Source: Ephemerocybe angulata (lineage: Eukaryota > Basidiomycota > Agaricomycetes > Agaricales > Psathyrellaceae). Taken from it: 64,000 nt of DNA. The stretch is from assembly GCA_013368325.1 (NCBI GenBank), contig JAACJK010000059.1, positions 310,001 through 374,000 of the forward strand, in the 5' to 3' direction. Position numbers and translations under genes: made by a program. Under the pieces are notes generated by a model. The model was not told where the DNA came from. It did no database searches and saw only the letters and a program-made list of their open reading frames with translations. Positions 47,653 to 59,682 of this stretch are shown here, one piece after another (the first letter of the stretch is position 1; each line of letters starts with the position of its first letter).

Positions 47653-50600
47653 TGAAACAGCTCCCAACCTTGTCTGCGATGTTTTTAGCCTTCTCCTCTT
47701 GTGTGCAGTCCTGTGCATGTATCGTAGTCAGCCAATATACCTTCCGAGAATTCAATAATACATACAACTAATTGGATGCCAAGATCTATAGAAAATTGAC
47801 CGTATATCCCCGCATCGGAGATGTTCATGCCTGCTTCATCACCTTTTTGGAATTTGTGAATCATGACATTAGACACCCGGCTGAAAAAGCCCTCGGGGGC
47901 AAGCGAGTCAAGCCATTGCTTTGTGCCCCACCCTTGTCCAGTCGTTTGCCACAGCGCTAAAGATGAGAGACCATGTCGGCTAGTGAGTTTGATACCTGGG
48001 ATATGTTGGCGAAGCAAGCCCGCGCCTATATTGCTTTTGCGAATTGGATTCGTTTGATCGGGGTTGAACCGAATGTGTGATGACAACGTCGGGTGCTTTC
48101 CCTTCAAAACCCGTGCCAGACATTCTTCGACAGGCTTGGTGGAAAGTGCCTCACGGATTATCAGTGCAAGGAAGGAGTAGTTGGGAAGATGATGTGGATG
48201 GTGGGGAACCAGTTGAGAGGGAGTGACTGGTCCTAATATGGGAGCGCGGTTTTTAGCCAAGTTGGACTTTTGCGACTTTCCGCCTGTCAGTTGTAAGCCG
48301 TTGATCAATTGCAGAATGAACTTCGTAATTGTAGTGCCTAGAGATTTCGCGACTGATGTGATTTCCGGGTTCAGGTTTTTGACCAACCACTGTGAAAAGA
48401 CTTTCAGGATACCGTTGTTGCCCAGGAGAAAGTTGGCATAGTTTCGAAGATTTGTGACAGCGGTATTGTGGATAAACGTGGGTGAGAGTGCAATGTCGCA
48501 TATGGATTGGGATGCAAAGATGGCATCAGTTCCAACAGCCTGCGCAATAGCATGAAGAATAGCTCCCCGTGTTGTAATGTGGTTCAGCACATCCTCCAGG
48601 GTATTACTACATCTGTAGTTGTCATTTTCCATGAGTCTTTGATCGATCGCTTTCAGGTGTGGTGCCAGCAGTTCAAATTTGAGGACCTTGATCAATGCAC
48701 TTTCAGCAGCGCCAAAAATCTCCTCTGCAAACTTTGGCTCTGATAACCGCTTAAGCGCGGTGAGTGTCATACCCGGGCTTGAAGTTGCGAATGCATACTG
48801 CTTGGTGATGTCAATCTCACCAGTGGTGTTTTGCTGTAGTCCGTAGAGGTTCCGAGGTAGAGCGAATGGGTTGGCTGGCTTAAGACCAATATTACTTGGA
48901 GGTGCTGACTGAGGCCTTGATTGTACCCTTGTTGCCCAGTAAAACCAGAGGAAATGTCGAAAGATGTCGGCGATGGGCTGAATTTCAGGGCAAGATGAGA
49001 CGAATTTGTCATATCCCAAATCCTGAAACTGTGAACTTGTCCTCCTGACAAGTGCTGGGCCATGCTGAGTAGACCATTGATAGAGAAAGGCAAGAGTTCG
49101 ACCAAACTGCCAGTGCGTCATGTAGCTTGCGAGAGCAATGGATGCCATATCTTCATGCAGCTTGGCACTCTGAATGCTAAGCCTAGACACATGCTGAAGC
49201 ATCCGCACACTGACTTGCATTTCTTGTTCGCTACTTGCGATTGCTTCTTGGTCATGGAGAACAGCAGCATTGGAATTGTCTTGAATGCGATCTTGGAAAA
49301 CTTGGAAGATTGACAGGCCCTTGAGCTTTTTGAGGCTCTGTGGTCCAGCTGAGACTAAGGCCTCGATGCGTTGGACCTCGCAGGTGAGTTTGGATATGTT
49401 CAAAACATCGAGGAGCTTATCGAGTTTTGTTGGATAGGCCTTATCACCAAAGAGGAGGGTGCCGTAGCTAAGGCCAGATGCTAAAGAGAATTAGCCTTGT
49501 ATAAGCCTGATATAGATAAAGCACGCACTGTCATTGGAGCTTGACTCCATAGCTTCCACCATTTCCCGGTCTTGATATTCTTTAAGAGCTTCTGCACATT
49601 CTCTAATAGCTGGTTAATAGCATTTGACGCTCGAGACATCATATACTTACTGTAAGTTGGACTCTGGCTCCCAGGTATCTGGACCTTCTTCTTCCCATTC
49701 AATCAGGTAATGGGTTATTCCCTAGAAATAATTAATACACAATCTAAATGATGCTGCTCTACTTACCTGTTTTTCTTTGCAATCTTTGATTTTCTTGACT
49801 GTGTATGTCGGCCCTTCCTCCTTATCTGGCCCTTCCTCTCCATCTGTGGTATTCGCTTGAACATCTACCATAGCATCAGAGGTTACACTGTAATTTCTCT
49901 GCCTGCACATTCTTTTGAAAGGGCGCTTTTCAGGAATCTGAGTGCTGAGGGTGCCCACTGCTACCTCTGCACTGCGGGCGCCTCCTGCTATCTCTATGCT
50001 GCTGTTGCCACGCGGTTGCTTTCCAGGCTGAGCCTGTACAGGTTCTGACAGAAGGCTGCAGAGGTGCTTGAAGAGTATAGTATTTCCAGAAAGTCTGAGA
50101 TAGATGTGTTAGAGTGCGGCATCATCCAATAAACATATTGTACGCACAACTCTCTTGGAACATAGATCAGATCATTGTTCCCCCTGACCTTTAGCTTGTA
50201 GTACACCTAGAATGTTTACTGAAATTAGCAAAAGAACAGAACCCAAGCAGCCTTGCTCACATCATCATTACTGGATATGCGGTCGCATATTTCCAGAATC
50301 TCCATTGTATCGACATCAAACTCTTCCACAGGCGGTTGGTCGCAGGTGTCATTAGCCATGCAGAAAGCTAATTTCAGGGCGTCTCTGCTTGGATCGTGGG
50401 GTTGGGATCCGATGGTGCGCTGCCATTCCTTGAACTGATGTCGGGGGATATGAATGTTCATGGAATGACAGAGATCCAAGTACCATGTCCAGTGACCCTG
50501 CATCTGCTTGCAGTGTTGCTTGTCGCGCACAGGGTGGAATGCAAGGGGTCGAAGAGCCATACATTTATCGTCCACTGTTATGCTCATCTTCTCCATCAAA

Positions 50601-52213
50601 TCTTGGACATCCCAATCCATGTCGATATTGCAAGCCTGAAGTCCATTCCAAAGCTGCATCACCAATTCGGTAGCAACGTGCTGTGCATGAGGAATGAGAC
50701 CCCCGAGTGCTGTTACCCCATCTTGAGTAATGTTAAGTGCGCGCGAGCGATGGGTCTGCTCTGCATGGTAGTTTTCCAAAGGGTCATGTGGGCCAAAGTT
50801 CTGCCCTCCGGTGCGGGAGGCAATTTGGTCGGCCTGGTAACCAACATAAATATGCCGGTTGGCCTCTCCCACTTCATCCCACTGATCTCCGTACATCTCC
50901 ACCATTCTGTTGATAAAGTCCTCCCAGGACTCACGGGGCGCATCACCTGTATGGACATTGTTCCCCCGAAATTCTGCCATGATAAGCGGCTCATTCTCTC
51001 GAAGGTATTGCCCACCCCGAGAGACAGCGAATGCACTGGGGTCACCCGTCAGTTGCTGAAGGATATATTCCAGAAAGGCAACACACTTTTACCGATATTG
51101 ATCACCAAAGCCAGGAATGTGGGGCAAGTGATGGTGTCCTGTGGGTCTGGGTGCCACTTTCCCTGTTTGCCGAGTGCTTCTTCTAGCGCTACCCGGAAAG
51201 AAGATATGTTGAGTTGAACACTTGTTGGCCCGGCAGGATGGGGACCAGTCTGAACAACATTGTTGAATTGGATATGCCACTTGATCATCTCCCATTCAAA
51301 TTTGGACATGCATTTGGGCATGATGAGTGAAGCAAGCGTATTGAGCTCCCGGAGAAGGGTCGACAAGTGCTGCTTGGCCTCGGTCGAGTTGACTTGTTGT
51401 GCAGGTAAGCCAGAGCCCTGGCCTTCTCCCTTCATAACTGTGGTAGCTATGCTAAAGGACCCGTCCTTGGATGTAGTCTGCCCAGCAGCCTGAGTCCGAT
51501 CATTATGCTTGAAGTCGAAGGATGAGATGCGAGGAATGCCCTCTTTTGGTGATCCATACGTGAGCTTGAGAATAGCCATGGCTGAAGCCTCGATCTTATC
51601 GTAGTCGCTATAATGCTGCAACGACGCCAAGGTTTGAACACAGCAGTTCGTATAAGTCTTTGGTGTTTCCGAGGGTTCACCGGATTGGCGAACACGGTAG
51701 ACCATCGGGATTCCAGGGACCATCTTGACCATTCCCGGAATTGGAGCAGCATCATACGTGTCGGTCTCCTCGTTATGCGTTGCTGCCATGCCTGGTGGTG
51801 AAGTCACATAAGACATCATGAACTTGTCTATGGGTTTCTGGCTCAGAATGTTATAGTCGGCTTTTTAGACGTAGCCACTTGGAAACTGTGGATCCTTGAC
51901 CAGCTTCCATGTTGGAGATTGCGGAAAGGTCTTTCCTGGATCAGGCACTGCACGGGGTGCAGGTTCGAGCAGTGGGAGGAGGCCTTTAGTGAAGGATTCC
52001 GGCCATTGGCAGCACTCCTCCTCCTTGAAGACCCAGTCTGCCAAGATGGGGCGAATTGCAGGATGGGGTCGGGATGCCCGAACACCGTAAAAGAAGCGAT
52101 CTTCCATCGATTTCTCTACAGATAATATTGAAAAACAATTCAAAAATATTAAAACAAAAAGCTTACGGTAGCTCTCCTCATCTCTTACATGTTCAAAGTT
52201 GATCTTCACAACT

Positions 52214-52640
52214 CAGTAATGCATCCGCTCTCGTGGCCCTGCTGCCGGCTAACGTCAGTTATGATCGGTTGACCAAAAAGTGGATCCTTTTACCATCAGG
52301 TTGAACTAATAAATGGAATAAGCACAGTTGTGTCACCTGAATGAAGAATGTGCCCTACCTCTATCCATTTTCTGGCTATACCTTCTGAAGTAGGAGATTT
52401 ATGGTGCTCAAAGTCCTTTGTGGTGAGATGTGGGGTAATGGAAGTAAAGAAACCCAAGCATTGCCAGCAAACCGATGATCAAGGCATGTAGTTTAGGGCC
52501 GGCTGCCATCAGTGGCTGTGTTTCAGCCTCAAGGCACCTGCAAAGGGCAAGCTTGCCCTCCAATACGTCTAAGAGGCTAGAAGAGACACACTCAAACTCA
52601 CGCACAGCTGAAGATGGACAGGGAAACAGGGCAATAGTCC
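52214..52640 (-). other. Upstream region of the dioxygenase gene; possible 5' exon
   Basis: A minus-strand frame at 52605-52408 contains a hydrophobic helix (LIIGLLAMLGFLYFHY) and might be a 5' exon or a separate remnant. No join to 52209 is convincing. Confidence 0.25.
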
Positions 52641-54899
52641 AAGGTTAGTACCGAACGCTGCACAGCTGGATCAATTAACTCATTTGCATTGCAGTTGACC
52701 GTCGGCGGCACGAAGGCTCCTACTAACTAGGCTAATCAACTATGAAACACTTGCTACAAGCTTAAGTCCGGCTCCAAAATTGACAAGACGCTCACGAGCA
52801 TAGCAACCTGCACGAACACAACCTCCAGGCATTGAAGACGGCGAAAATCCCGACCCGTCGACGATGATCAAGCCCTTGCGTGCAGCGTACTCAACCCGTC
52901 CATCGACAACGGACATGATCCCTCACTCGAATGTTTATCTGGCTACTCCGAGGTAAGTAAATCCCGTGCTCACAAGTCGACGGCCCACACTCACCCTATC
53001 ACCCCACGAAAGCAAAGCCAATGGCAGCCCAAAACAAGGCTTCTGCGACCTGCCAATATCTGCATGAGCAAATCCACCTCGAAAACGATGCGAGAGATGC
53101 TTACAGTTGCTCAACAAAGGGCCATGGGCATGTTGAGCTCATCTTTGCGGTAATGCACATCCTACCATCGTCCAGTTGGCATGCCGGAAGGGTGCTCATT
53201 GCCGATCGCCGTGGTGAAGTGACGGCGTGATGACCGGCGGGCATTCGGTAAGTCTTCCATCGTTGTTCTGGTGCTCTGCACGTCGTTGACAGGGTCTTGG
53301 CAGGGTGCTTCATGCTTGCAGCCAGCCGTCGAGGTCGATGGACATTCGTTGTTGTCGTCACTTTGGCTTGGGATTCAGAGTGTCATCGAGCCGGTCGTCC
53401 TCGTCGTCGTGCTCCAGGTAAGCGTAGGCCAGTCAGCCATACGTCGCCGCCGTCGGTACTGACCCACGAACGTCCCTTCGGCCCACAGGATCGGTTGTGC
53501 TCCGTCCTCGTTCGCGATGGAGAGGACGCAAGGTCGGAGTGTTGGAGGGTTGGAGGTCGGGTATGCGGTAAGTCTCCCGTTGTTCTTGTGGGTTCTGTGC
53601 ATTGTTGACGGTGCTCTAGCAGGGTACTCGGTAGTGGGGAGTCGAGGAGGTCGAGGTACGTCCGTCGCCGTCGCCGCTGTGGTTTTGTGCTCACGGTCTT
53701 CTAGCTTGTCTTTGTCGCCATCGTCATCGTGGGGGTATCGCTGATCTCATTGCGTGCGGTCACTCAGGCATCGTCGATGGGGGCCGGGTCTTGTGAATAG
53801 CTACTAGCGAATGGTAAGTCGGTCGCTTCAGACCATAGGCTCGAGTATTGACGCACCTTTTAGCCTATTTTCGCCCGGCTGTCCATGATCGCCCCGCCTT
53901 GAACCGGTTTGGGATGTCCGAGCCGTCGTGCGTGCAGCGCATGGCTGGAGGTGGAGAGGACGGCGAATTGGTGGCGGGTGTGTCATCGTCGTCTACGGGT
54001 TTGGTGTCGCTAACATAGTCATAGCGCGATCGCCATCGCCACGGATTTCCGTTCACGGCTGGCATCGGTGTGTTTGGCGTCGCTTGGCCTGTCCACAAGG
54101 TGAGTTCATGGTAGAATCTATTAAACGAGATGCTTACGACGTCTTGAGGGTGGTCGCTCTTGTGTGTGTGGCCTCGTTGCACGCCGGACACGCGGCTCCT
54201 GGCTTTTCTGGATGGGTAAGTCATCTTCGTTGTGGGATGTGGGTTCTGCGTGTCGCTGACGGGGTCGTAGCAGTCGATGTGGGTGCGATCTCGTCATGCT
54301 CGGTCGTCAATCATGGCTGCCTGTTTGGGATCTCCGTCGATGACTTCGGCGTCGTGCAACCTGTCCACGAGGTAAGTACATGGCAGAACATCTGAATAGA
54401 GATACTAACCTCATACTTTGACATCTCGGGTAGTCGAGAGCGCGTTTCGCTTGGGACCCATTACTCGTCCTGGACGACGGTGGTCCTCTCGGACAGGTAG
54501 ATACCGTCCAAGAATTTACGGATATCCGTGGTGGAGGTGCTGCCCGACTCGATGAGCTGGCACAGCGCAGCTACATCTCCTCTCTGTGCAGCGATGAAGA
54601 CGCTCATCTGCACAGTGTCAGTACGTTCTCACATAAGTACCGGACTCCATACCTCGTCGTGCACCATCGTCTGCGTCTGCGAGAAGGAGGGCGTGGCCGT
54701 CACTGAGTCGAGGTTCACCAGCGACGCCGACGGCGGCGACTTGGTGTGTACGAGGTCGTCCATGGGTTATCGAGGTGGTGGTCGTAGGATGACCGGCAGG
54801 CTTGTCATCGCCCCTGGCCAAATTGGTGATGTGTGGCTGTGCGACGACGAGCGCCAAATGCCTTTGTTTGCTCTCTCCCTCCGCTCTCGCAGCCCTCCC

Positions 54900-55440
54900 C
54901 TCCCTCGCGTGCCGATTGCCAGCATCGCACACCCCTCGATCCGATGATCGGACGCCTCCTTCCAACCCGCTCCACCACGGCCTCGTACAGCTCTCAAACT
55001 CACCCACAGCCGATGATGCACGTGGGAACGGTGCCGCGCAGGTGGATAAATCAACTGAATTACATTGCAGTTGGCCGTCCGCGGCACAAAGGCTCCCCCT
55101 CCGCTCACGCAGCCGGCAGCCCTCCCACCCCTGCGACCAAACCCCTCGATCCGACGATCGGACGCGTCAAGTGCCTCCCTCCATGCCACTCGCTGCCAGT
55201 CTGCGCCTCCTTTCGACGCATCCATCATGCACTCGAGGGTGCCGCTGCCATTGCACGATCTCAACTACACGCCTCCACCACGAACTTGCACCCCTCAAAC
55301 TCACCGACAACCCAACAGCCGACAATGCACGAGGAAATTGCGCGAAGATCAAGGTCAGTATGTGACACCGTGCAGGTGGATTAAATCAACTCATTTGCAT
55401 TACAGTTGGCCATCACGACAAGCTCAGAAACAAGCTTGGA
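54900..55440 (+). repeat. Segmental duplication within the exon array
   Basis: TCGATCCGAYGATCGGACGC occurs at about 54934 and 55146; a module ending TTGCATTACAG|TTGGCC occurs near 52690, 55066 and 55405, each time at an intron 3' end. The copies differ by 10-25 percent by eye. Confidence 0.6.
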
Positions 55441-56984
55441 CTAACGAGGCCTAACAACGACAAAAACACACTCCGAAATCAACGACGTGCTTGCACCAGC
55501 ACGCGTCGTCGACCCAACTCAGCCCAACTCCTTCACAATGCCCTTCCACGATGGCCGTTCGACGAACGAGCACGGTCGCCAGTCTGTGGTACGAATCCGG
55601 CCTGAGCGACGACAGCACTGGGCAGTCAGCAAGAAAGTCAAGCACAGTCGATTAACTGGACTCACCAACGACAGAATCCGCGCCATTTTCAGCTGCGCCA
55701 TGCACACTGGCCGGCCGACAAGTGCACGAGAAGATAGACATCTGGGAACTCAAAGGTAAGCAAATCTCGCACTCCTGGGTCAACGGTACACTCACATTCT
55801 CACCTAGGCTCATGAAATCAAACGCAGCAACAACGAAACCAAGGCCTTCATGATTCGGGGCTTTTGAAGCAGTCTGTGAGCAACAATTTTTTGTAGATCG
55901 ATCCGAGGGAACTTACGATCACAGTTACAAACAACGAAGGCTACGGCAATGCCAGAGCCTTCAGCAAGCCATATTCGACATACCACAAACGCCACTCGCT
56001 GCTCGGGCTCACCGACGACGACGACGCAGAACACCGGCCAGTCAACCACACTCACCGAAGACGGCACTCAGGCACCACCAAATAGGATAGCCGGTTGACG
56101 AAGGAGCAGGATCATACCCACTGGTGCCGGTCCGACTCTCGCATGAGCATCGCGACTTACACTGGTACGACAACTGCGACACGGGCCAGTCAGCAAACGA
56201 GTCAGCGACCGTCGAAACATCACACTACCGACGACGAAACCCTACGCCATTTCCAGACCAAGAACTCGCCGGCCGACGAACGGCAACTTGAAGCGCACGA
56301 GAAGTTGGATCTCTAGGACCTTAGAGGTAAGTAAATCTCGCGCTTGTGGTCAATGGTACACTTACCGTATTATCTTAGTAAACCAAGCCAGGCCAGTCGA
56401 AACAGTATTCGTGACCTTTGAAACAGTATTCGTGACCTTTGAAACAGTATCCGTGAGTAAGATTTTCCTATACATCGATGCTCAAGAGACTTACTTGTGT
56501 TACCGCAGATGTACCACGAAAGCTAATGTGGAGGCCTAGCAAACCGGGCTCGACGTGCAATGACAGCTTTCACTGCATTGGCGCGTCGACAACGCAGAAC
56601 GCCGGCTCGCCAACCTCGCGCACCAAAGACAGGACCCCCGAGCGCTTTCCTACCACCATGCAAGTGACGATCGACTCACCTGGCGACGAACGGTGAGCGG
56701 ATGGATGCGAGTTGGGTGATGTAGCATGACTAGAGGTTCAGAGGTAAGTAATCATGGTGTGCTCGTAGGCCGATTGTAGACTTACGTGCATTACCAGAGG
56801 CATTCAACGAAGGCTTCAAATTCTGAAGTCCAGCAAGCCGCGCTATACGCATGAAGAAAGCCATTCGAGAGTCGTCGCTGGGATGTACGGTGTTTGGGCC
56901 AGGATTCGTGGTGCGAGAGGGCCGCAGGGTTGCGATGCAGAGTTCTGTATCGAAGATTGGAAAATGGTCAGTAAACGAGCACCA

Positions 56985-57600
56985 TTATGACGATGTAGAC
57001 TGACTTACTTCTTTTATTCAGCCTTTCGCGCACGGCCTGACCAGTCGAGCTTCACGGGCAGCGGCGTGCTGGACTTGTATGGCGACAGTGAAGGGCAGGA
57101 TCGAGGCCAAATCGAGGCGGTCTCAGGGAACGGAGTGCAATGGGAAACACGGCCAGGCTATGAGGGCAGTTAGTAAAGTTTTATTGTCGTTTTGACGACT
57201 TGGACTGACTTGACTTTGTTTATTTAGACTTTCTCCCACAATTTGACCCATCAAGCATCATGAGCGGCGTCGCGTTGGACGTATACGGCGACAACAGTGA
57301 CGCCGAGTGGCGGGCTTGGTGGAATAGAGGGCGAGGGCCATGACGCGAGAGGTCGACGGGGCTATAGACAATGGTAAGTGAAAGATTAACAGCTTGAAGA
57401 CGTGGACTGACCGGTTTTCATTCGTTCAGTGTTTCGCGCAAAACTCGGCTATTTGAACCTCACGGGTGGCGGCGCAGTGGACGTGTACGGCAGCGGCGAA
57501 GGGCAGGGATATGGTGGTTTGGGCAGAACAATGGGACAGGATGCCGGGTTGGTAGGCCCCTATGGGTCAAATCATCAGTGGACTGCATCGTAGGGGAAGG
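56985..57600 (+). other. Three related exon modules encoding G(V/A)xDxYGD-like peptides
   Basis: Exons starting at about 57022, 57229 and 57430, each after a clear CAG/TAG acceptor, read FTGSGVLDLYGDSEGQ, IMSGVALDVYGDNSDAEW and LTGGGAVDVYGSGEGQ. The three are clearly duplicates of one exon. They do not join into one open frame as they stand. The function is unknown. Confidence 0.5.
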
Positions 57601-57655
57601 AGCCGGTGCTTACCTCGGTGTATTGTACAGACATACTAGCCTCAATAAATTGGTT

Positions 57656-58640
57656 TGTTTGGAAAAGCTATTTGTTGTGCGTGAATGAAATGAGCAGTTT
57701 AACCGATGTCTAATTGAGTGTATACTTACTTAGCTTTCTAGTTCCAGGTCCTCAGCCATGAGTCTCTGAGATATTCGGGCACGCTATTGACACAACTACG
57801 AATGAGTAAACGAGTTGTGAGCAACAGTGCACGTAATGAATAAGTTATAGAACACACCTTTGCAATGTCTGGCTAACTGATTGGTCGGTAATACTGCGGT
57901 GGTCAGGTCAGTCAGGTTTCTTTTTGAATAGCTGGAATCTTAACTTACCTGTGCTTAGAATAAATGGTGAAAGCTGGGGGAGCCACTGTTGCAGCACGGG
58001 CGTGTCAGCCCCATAGACTGGCGGGGCAGTCTTCAGCTAGCCTGGAGACGTTTTCGTTCCAGGTACCAGTTTGGGGGCGTATGGTGGCTGTGTCGGTCTA
58101 TGTTCCAGACAGGACGATGGACTTGTCGCAGTTTGTAATGCGCTTCCAGGTAGGCTCGTCGCCTGACATCTCGTTCCTCGATGCGATGGAGCCTAGGAGT
58201 GGGAAGGAAGGAAAGACTGTGGATTCAGAAAACGATTGGCTTGGGTTAAGTGAAAGGGAAAGGTAGAACAGATGGGATGAAAGGAATAGGATGGTGCAAC
58301 ACATAGTCGATGGTAAATACAAGACCCTGCTTCGCATTGTGTGTGTAGGCACGGTGTGTGCTCAAGTGAAAGTCTTTTTGGCGCCAACAGCCAGGATGGG
58401 CAGGCCTTGTTATGGGTACAATGGGTATGATGGATAAGGGCGGTCATATCTCAATGTTCTTGTCTGGAAATTTGAAATTTGAGTATAGGGCCGATGCACT
58501 TTTGTTTGGGAGTGCGTACATGTGCGGGCACTTGGGATGTACGAGTGGCCGGGGTGCAGCTGCTAGCAAATGTGAGTGAGTTGTGTTCATCAGGGGAGAG
58601 CCGTCGGAGCACTCACCGTGTAAGCTGCTGCTAACCTGTC
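57656..58640 (+). other. No confident gene; one open frame at 57964
   Basis: The frame 57964-58266 reads MVKAGGATVAARACQPHRLA and continues through DRTMDLSQFVMRFQ. Donor- and acceptor-like sites lie inside it. No family is recognised. The minus strand of the same stretch is probably non-coding. Confidence 0.25.
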
Positions 58641-58758
58641 CTTGCGCCAAGATTCGCCGTTTAGACTTGGAAGGCTGGCATCAGGCGATCTGGCACTGCC
58701 TGACCGATGGAAATGTGCGATTGGCCCATGTCAGACTCACCCAGTTCTCGTGGTCTCC

Positions 58759-58997
58759 ATGCACAGACACATTCCACCCATGGACGACGAGATATTCGGC
58801 GTACGGACACCTGCGAGGGCGGGACGAAGGGACTCTGGTGATACCAGGTTAGTCAATCGTCATGCACTCGCATAAACTATCACTTACCATGCCTCCGCAG
58901 GTTTGAAAACCAGCCTGTCGACCCCACCCTTCTCCGTGCCCTTCGCCCGCTCGTTCCCCGCAATCCGGTCATCACGCAGCCCATCGCCATCGACTAG
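58759..58997 (+). CDS. Small two-exon reading frame (61 aa), unknown function
   Basis: Exon 58759-58847 joins exon 58901-58997 in phase through a 53-bp intron (GTTAGT...CCGCAG). The frame starts MHRHIPPMDDEIFG and ends PRNPVITQPIAID. More introns follow (about 59005-59057, 59131-59189, 59239-59296) around short open exons such as AAFEMLFVVNGRTTASTMID. The stop at 58995 may therefore be a decay mutation in a longer gene. Confidence 0.4.
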
Positions 58998-59682
58998 GGT
59001 ATAGGTGAGTCGTCGTCGTCAATGCAGAGGAACGGCTAATACTCACATTAATGTAGTCGCAGCATTCGAGATGCTCTTTGTCGTCAACGGCAGGACAACA
59101 GCGAGCACGATGATAGATCTGGGGTTCAAGGTAAGTCACGGCTTGTAATGGATTTGAATAGCGCCGTATTTACTTACCTCGACATTTAGATAGGGTCTGG
59201 GGACGCGACATCAAGCAAAGGACGCCATCTGAATACAAGGTGAGTCTCTCATCGTGTATTTGAGCTATGGATGTGCTACTTACTTTCTTTTTTAGCCCGG
59301 GTACCTGGAGTCAAAGATCGCGATATAAGAGCGGCGGCGCCCGCCGATGATGGCGATGCTCCTCAAATGGACAGCGGGCGTGTGTGGGACTGGGGCCGCA
59401 GTGTCGAGCAAGGGACAGGGTCTAGGTTAAATTGAATGAACATGAACTTATACTCACACACATCGACTCACGGGCAATGTGTGCCATCGCATCGTGCAAG
59501 CACGGCATTCGTAAGCCCCAGGCTGCTGGTAGCTATTGGACAGACTGCATTACGAGAGTGGGAGAGATGCCAGACCATGAGGAAATGACCAAGAAATAAT
59601 GCATATTAATAATGAACAGTTGTAAGCAGGCTGAAGGCACAGAAAAAGTAAGTGCTGAAGAGGTAACAACAATCACATCCGA
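58998..59682 (+). other. Further short exon-like segments, then 3' flank of the next gene
   Basis: Three consensus introns are visible (donors at about 59005, 59131 and 59239). The exons are 50-75 bp. From about 59330 no frame continues. I see no element ends or RNA genes. Confidence 0.35.

Larger units (their letters stand above)
46011..52209 (-). pseudogene. TET/JBP-like dioxygenase-chromodomain protein, interrupted by an element
   Basis: Minus-strand exons: 52209(or earlier)-52167, 52115-51106, 51055-50261, 50206-50148, 50094-49767, 49721-49651, 49602-49529, 49480-47741, 47697-46188 (minus an 850-bp insertion) and 46135-46011. All phases agree, giving about 1,620 codons. The dioxygenase part shows KWHPDPQD (H and D codons at 51153-51145), AEFRGNNVHTGDAP (H at 50951-50953) and ANRHIYVGYQ (R at 50855-50857), the H-x-D...H...R order of TET/JBP 2OG-Fe(II) oxygenases. 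The chromodomain runs from GPTYTVKKIKDCKEKQ into YLIEWEEEGPDTWEPESNL. A long helical C-terminus and an acidic tail follow. An in-frame TAA at 51865-51867 is either a nonsense mutation or part of an unrecognised short intron (a possible acceptor CAG ends at 51838). The N-terminal exon(s) beyond 52213 are unresolved. Family assignment is by motif only. Confidence 0.65.
52640..57655 (+). repeat. Array of short exon-like segments with paralogous introns
   Basis: Consensus donors (GTAAGT and close variants) recur every 100-400 bp with acceptors 45-65 bp later. Four introns are copies of each other: 52953-53012, 55756-55807, 56327-56378 and 56744-56797, all GTAAGYAAATC-like at the start with a CGGTACACTCAC-like middle. 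A second intron family begins GTAAGTCNTCC at 53249, 53568 and 54209. The segments between are 60-250 bp, GC-rich and mostly without a shared open frame. An AATAAA at about 57646 could end a transcript. I read this as tandem and segmental duplication of a small intron-rich gene, now decayed or non-coding. Confidence 0.55.

Noticed and set aside
52640..59400. A CRISPR-like array
   Set aside because: Repeats are diverged, unevenly spaced and coincide with splice sites; nothing resembles short identical repeats with unique spacers.
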